This document shows positions 62,203 through 64,000 of a stretch of DNA of 64,000 nt, piece after piece. A program made the translations under genes and the position numbers. This DNA comes from Sphingobacterium corticibacterium (lineage in GTDB: Bacteria; Bacteroidota; Bacteroidia; Sphingobacteriales; Sphingobacteriaceae): contig NZ_SGIT01000002.1 in NCBI RefSeq assembly GCF_004208525.1, positions 124,001 through 188,000 on the forward strand, given 5' to 3'. The notes beneath the pieces are model-generated. The model was not told where the DNA came from and made no database searches. It saw only the letters and a list, made by a program, of their open reading frames with translations. The stretch's first letter is position 1. Each line of letters opens with the position of its first letter.

Positions 62203-64000
62203 ATGGCAAAAAAACAAGAAGCAGAAAAAGAGTTAGCGGCGAAAAACGCAGAGCTACAAGGTGCTGACACTAAAGTAGTGAAAGACACTGAACAAATCGA
62301 GTCTGAAGCAGATTCAAAATTAATCGAAGACATCAAATCTACCACTTGGAGTACACCAGAAGGTGACTTTGACTGGGATTTAGATGAAAAAGCGTTCGGT
62401 AACTACAGCGACACAGAGCGTGCTAAATTAGAAGAGCAATACGCTGGAACATTCAATCAAATCAACCAAGGTGAAATTATTGAAGGTACTGTGGTTTCGA
62501 TCAACAACAAAGATGTTGTATTGAACGTAGGTTTCAAATCAGACGGCCTTGTAGCATCATCGGAGTTCCGCGACTTACCTGACTTGAAAGTTGGTGATAA
62601 AGTAGATGTGTTTGTAGAATCTCAAGAGGATGCAAACGGTCAGCTTGTATTATCACGCAAACGTGCTAAAACACAAAAATCTTGGGAAGCTATCAACGAG
62701 GCATTGGAAAACGATGCCATTATCGATGGTTTCGTTAAATCTCGTACAAAAGGTGGTTTAATTGTAGATATCAAGGGTGTAGAAGCTTTCTTACCTGGTT
62801 CACAAATCGACATCAAACCTATCCGTGATTACGACGTATACGTAGGTAAAACTATGGAATTTAAAGTGGTTAAAATCAATCATGAGTTTAAAAACGTTGT
62901 TGTATCACACAAAGTATTAATTGAGGACGACTTAGAAAACCAAAAATCTGAAATCGTTGCTAAATTAGAAAAAGGACAAGTATTGGAAGGTACTGTTAAA
63001 AACATTACAGATTTCGGTGTATTCATCGATCTAGGTGGTGTTGATGGTTTGCTTCACATTACAGATATTTCTTGGGGTCGTATTGAGCATCCGAAAGAAG
63101 TATTGGCTTTAGACCAAACAATCAACGTGGTTGTATTAGATTTTGACGATGAGAAAAAACGTATCGCTTTAGGTCTTAAACAACTATCAGAGCACCCTTG
63201 GGAGTCTTTAGATACGGAACTAGCAATAGGTTCTAAAGTAAAAGGAAAAATTGTTACCGTAGCAGACTACGGTGCATTCCTTGAAATTATCCCTGGTGTA
63301 GAAGGCTTAATTCACGTATCGGAAATGTCTTGGTCTCAAAACTTACGTTCTCCACAAGAATTCTTGAAAGTAGGAGATGAAATCGAAGCGGAAATCTTAA
63401 CATTAGACCGTGAAGAGCGTAAAATGAGCTTAGGTATCAAACAATTGACACCTGATCCTTGGAAAAATATCACAGAGCGTTACCCAATCGGATCTAAACA
63501 ATCTGCAGTTGTTAAAAACATGACCAACTTTGGTGTGTTTGTAGAGCTAGAAGATGGTATCGATGGTTTAATCCATATCTCTGACCTTTCTTGGTCTAAG
63601 AAAATCAACCACCCTAACGAATTCACTAAAGTAGGTGAAACATTAGAGGTTGTTGTTTTGGAACTTGATGAAGAAAACCGTAAACTTTCTCTGGGACACA
63701 AACAATTGGAAGAAAACCCTTGGGACACATTTGAAACCATCTTTACAGAAGGTTCTGTTCACGAAGGTACTGTAATCAAAGTTGGCGACAAAGGTGATAT
63801 CGTTGCATTACAATATGGTGTTGAAGGCTTCTGTCCGAACAAACACTCTATCAAAGAAGACGGTAACCCATTGAAAGTAGACGAAGTTGCGGAATTCAAA
63901 ATTATTGAATTTAACAAAGAGAACAAACGCTTAGTGATATCCCACTCTCGTATCTGGGAAGACCAAAAAGCAGAAGCTCGTATTGAAGAATTCAATAATC
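62203..64000 (+). CDS. rpsA: 30S ribosomal protein S1 (3' end outside window)
   Basis: The frame is open from the ATG to the right edge (599 codons). An acidic N-terminal stretch of about 85 residues (EKELAAKNAELQGADTK; FDWDLDEKAFGNY), typical of Bacteroidota S1, precedes at least six S1 RNA-binding repeats, for example GEIIEGTVVSINNKDVVLNV, GTVKNITDFGVFIDLGGVDG and VKNMTNFGVFVELEDGIDG, and the next starting GTVIKVGDKGDIVALQYG. S1 brings mRNA to the ribosome, important where Shine-Dalgarno sites are rare. Confidence 0.97.
   Translation, partial: MAKKQEAEKELAAKNAELQGADTKVVKDTEQIESEADSKLIEDIKSTTWSTPEGDFDWDLDEKAFGNYSDTERAKLEEQYAGTFNQINQGEIIEGTVVSINNKDVVLNVGFKSDGLVASSEFRDLPDLKVGDKVDVFVESQEDANGQLVLSRKRAKTQKSWEAINEALENDAIIDGFVKSRTKGGLIVDIKGVEAFLPGSQIDIKPIRDYDVYVGKTMEFKVVKINHEFKNVVVSHKVLIEDDLENQKSEIVAKLEKGQVLEGTVKNITDFGVFIDLGGVDGLLHITDISWGRIEHPKEVLALDQTINVVVLDFDDEKKRIALGLKQLSEHPWESLDTELAIGSKVKGKIVTVADYGAFLEIIPGVEGLIHVSEMSWSQNLRSPQEFLKVGDEIEAEILTLDREERKMSLGIKQLTPDPWKNITERYPIGSKQSAVVKNMTNFGVFVELEDGIDGLIHISDLSWSKKINHPNEFTKVGETLEVVVLELDEENRKLSLGHKQLEENPWDTFETIFTEGSVHEGTVIKVGDKGDIVALQYGVEGFCPNKHSIKEDGNPLKVDEVAEFKIIEFNKENKRLVISHSRIWEDQKAEARIEEFNN

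Overview
The window comes from a member of the Bacteroidota, most likely family Sphingobacteriaceae (Sphingobacterium/Pedobacter-like). The grounds are SusC/SusD pairs, a MlaEFD-RluA block, DUF3857, DUF6600, NlpE and bifunctional-nuclease-family proteins, and promoters of the Bacteroidota type (TTTG or TTG, about 19 bases, then TAnnTTTG) with almost no Shine-Dalgarno sequences. I see no mobile element, prophage, CRISPR array, rRNA or tRNA.

Region 1 (1-18125, all minus strand) is a polysaccharide-utilization-type locus. Two SusC/SusD pairs bracket surface lipoproteins: a DUF4959/5126/5000-like protein, a LamG protein, two paralogous Asp-box (BNR, sialidase-like) proteins, one of them with an IPT domain, and a periplasmic protein with a GATase-like domain. 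A third BNR protein runs off the left edge. No classical glycoside hydrolase, sulfatase or regulator is present.

Region 2 (18475-27155, minus) is a tightly overlapping catabolic operon: RidA, a 3-hydroxyacyl-CoA-dehydrogenase-family enzyme, a class III aminotransferase, a second dehydrogenase-like protein that has lost its cofactor and catalytic residues, an M19 dipeptidase, a neutral-ceramidase-like amidase, a D-threonine-aldolase/D-serine-dehydratase-like PLP enzyme and an aldehyde dehydrogenase. The gene set suggests breakdown of an N-acylated or dipeptide-bound, possibly D-configured, beta-hydroxy amino compound. The substrate is unknown, and a link to the adjacent locus is inference.

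Region 3 (27356-39763) holds rluA-like, mlaD, mlaF and mlaE (lipid transport), a DUF3857/transglutaminase protein, a DUF6600 protein, pncB with a methyltransferase, a small uncharacterised protein, a repeat-rich stretch without a convincing gene (five 63-bp tandem repeats plus inverted repeats), and serS.

Region 4 (39764-47406) starts with a self-contained transcription unit for a 31-residue, very acidic peptide, then rsmI, a PH/SHOCT protein and lnt. Next comes the most striking unit: a good promoter followed by a membrane LytM/M23 peptidase, a bactofilin, an actin-like ATPase of the ParM/StbA family that appears circularly permuted, and a second bactofilin, with a cysteine desulfurase after them. 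This looks like a cytoskeleton and cell-wall module.

Region 5 (47418-64000) is mostly housekeeping: NlpE and TPR proteins, etfBA, a bifunctional nuclease family gene, a nucleoside transporter, a mechanosensitive channel, NlpC/P60, an EamA transporter, mtaB, thyA, folA, ddl, a PASTA protein, mltG, an acyl-CoA thioesterase and the start of rpsA.
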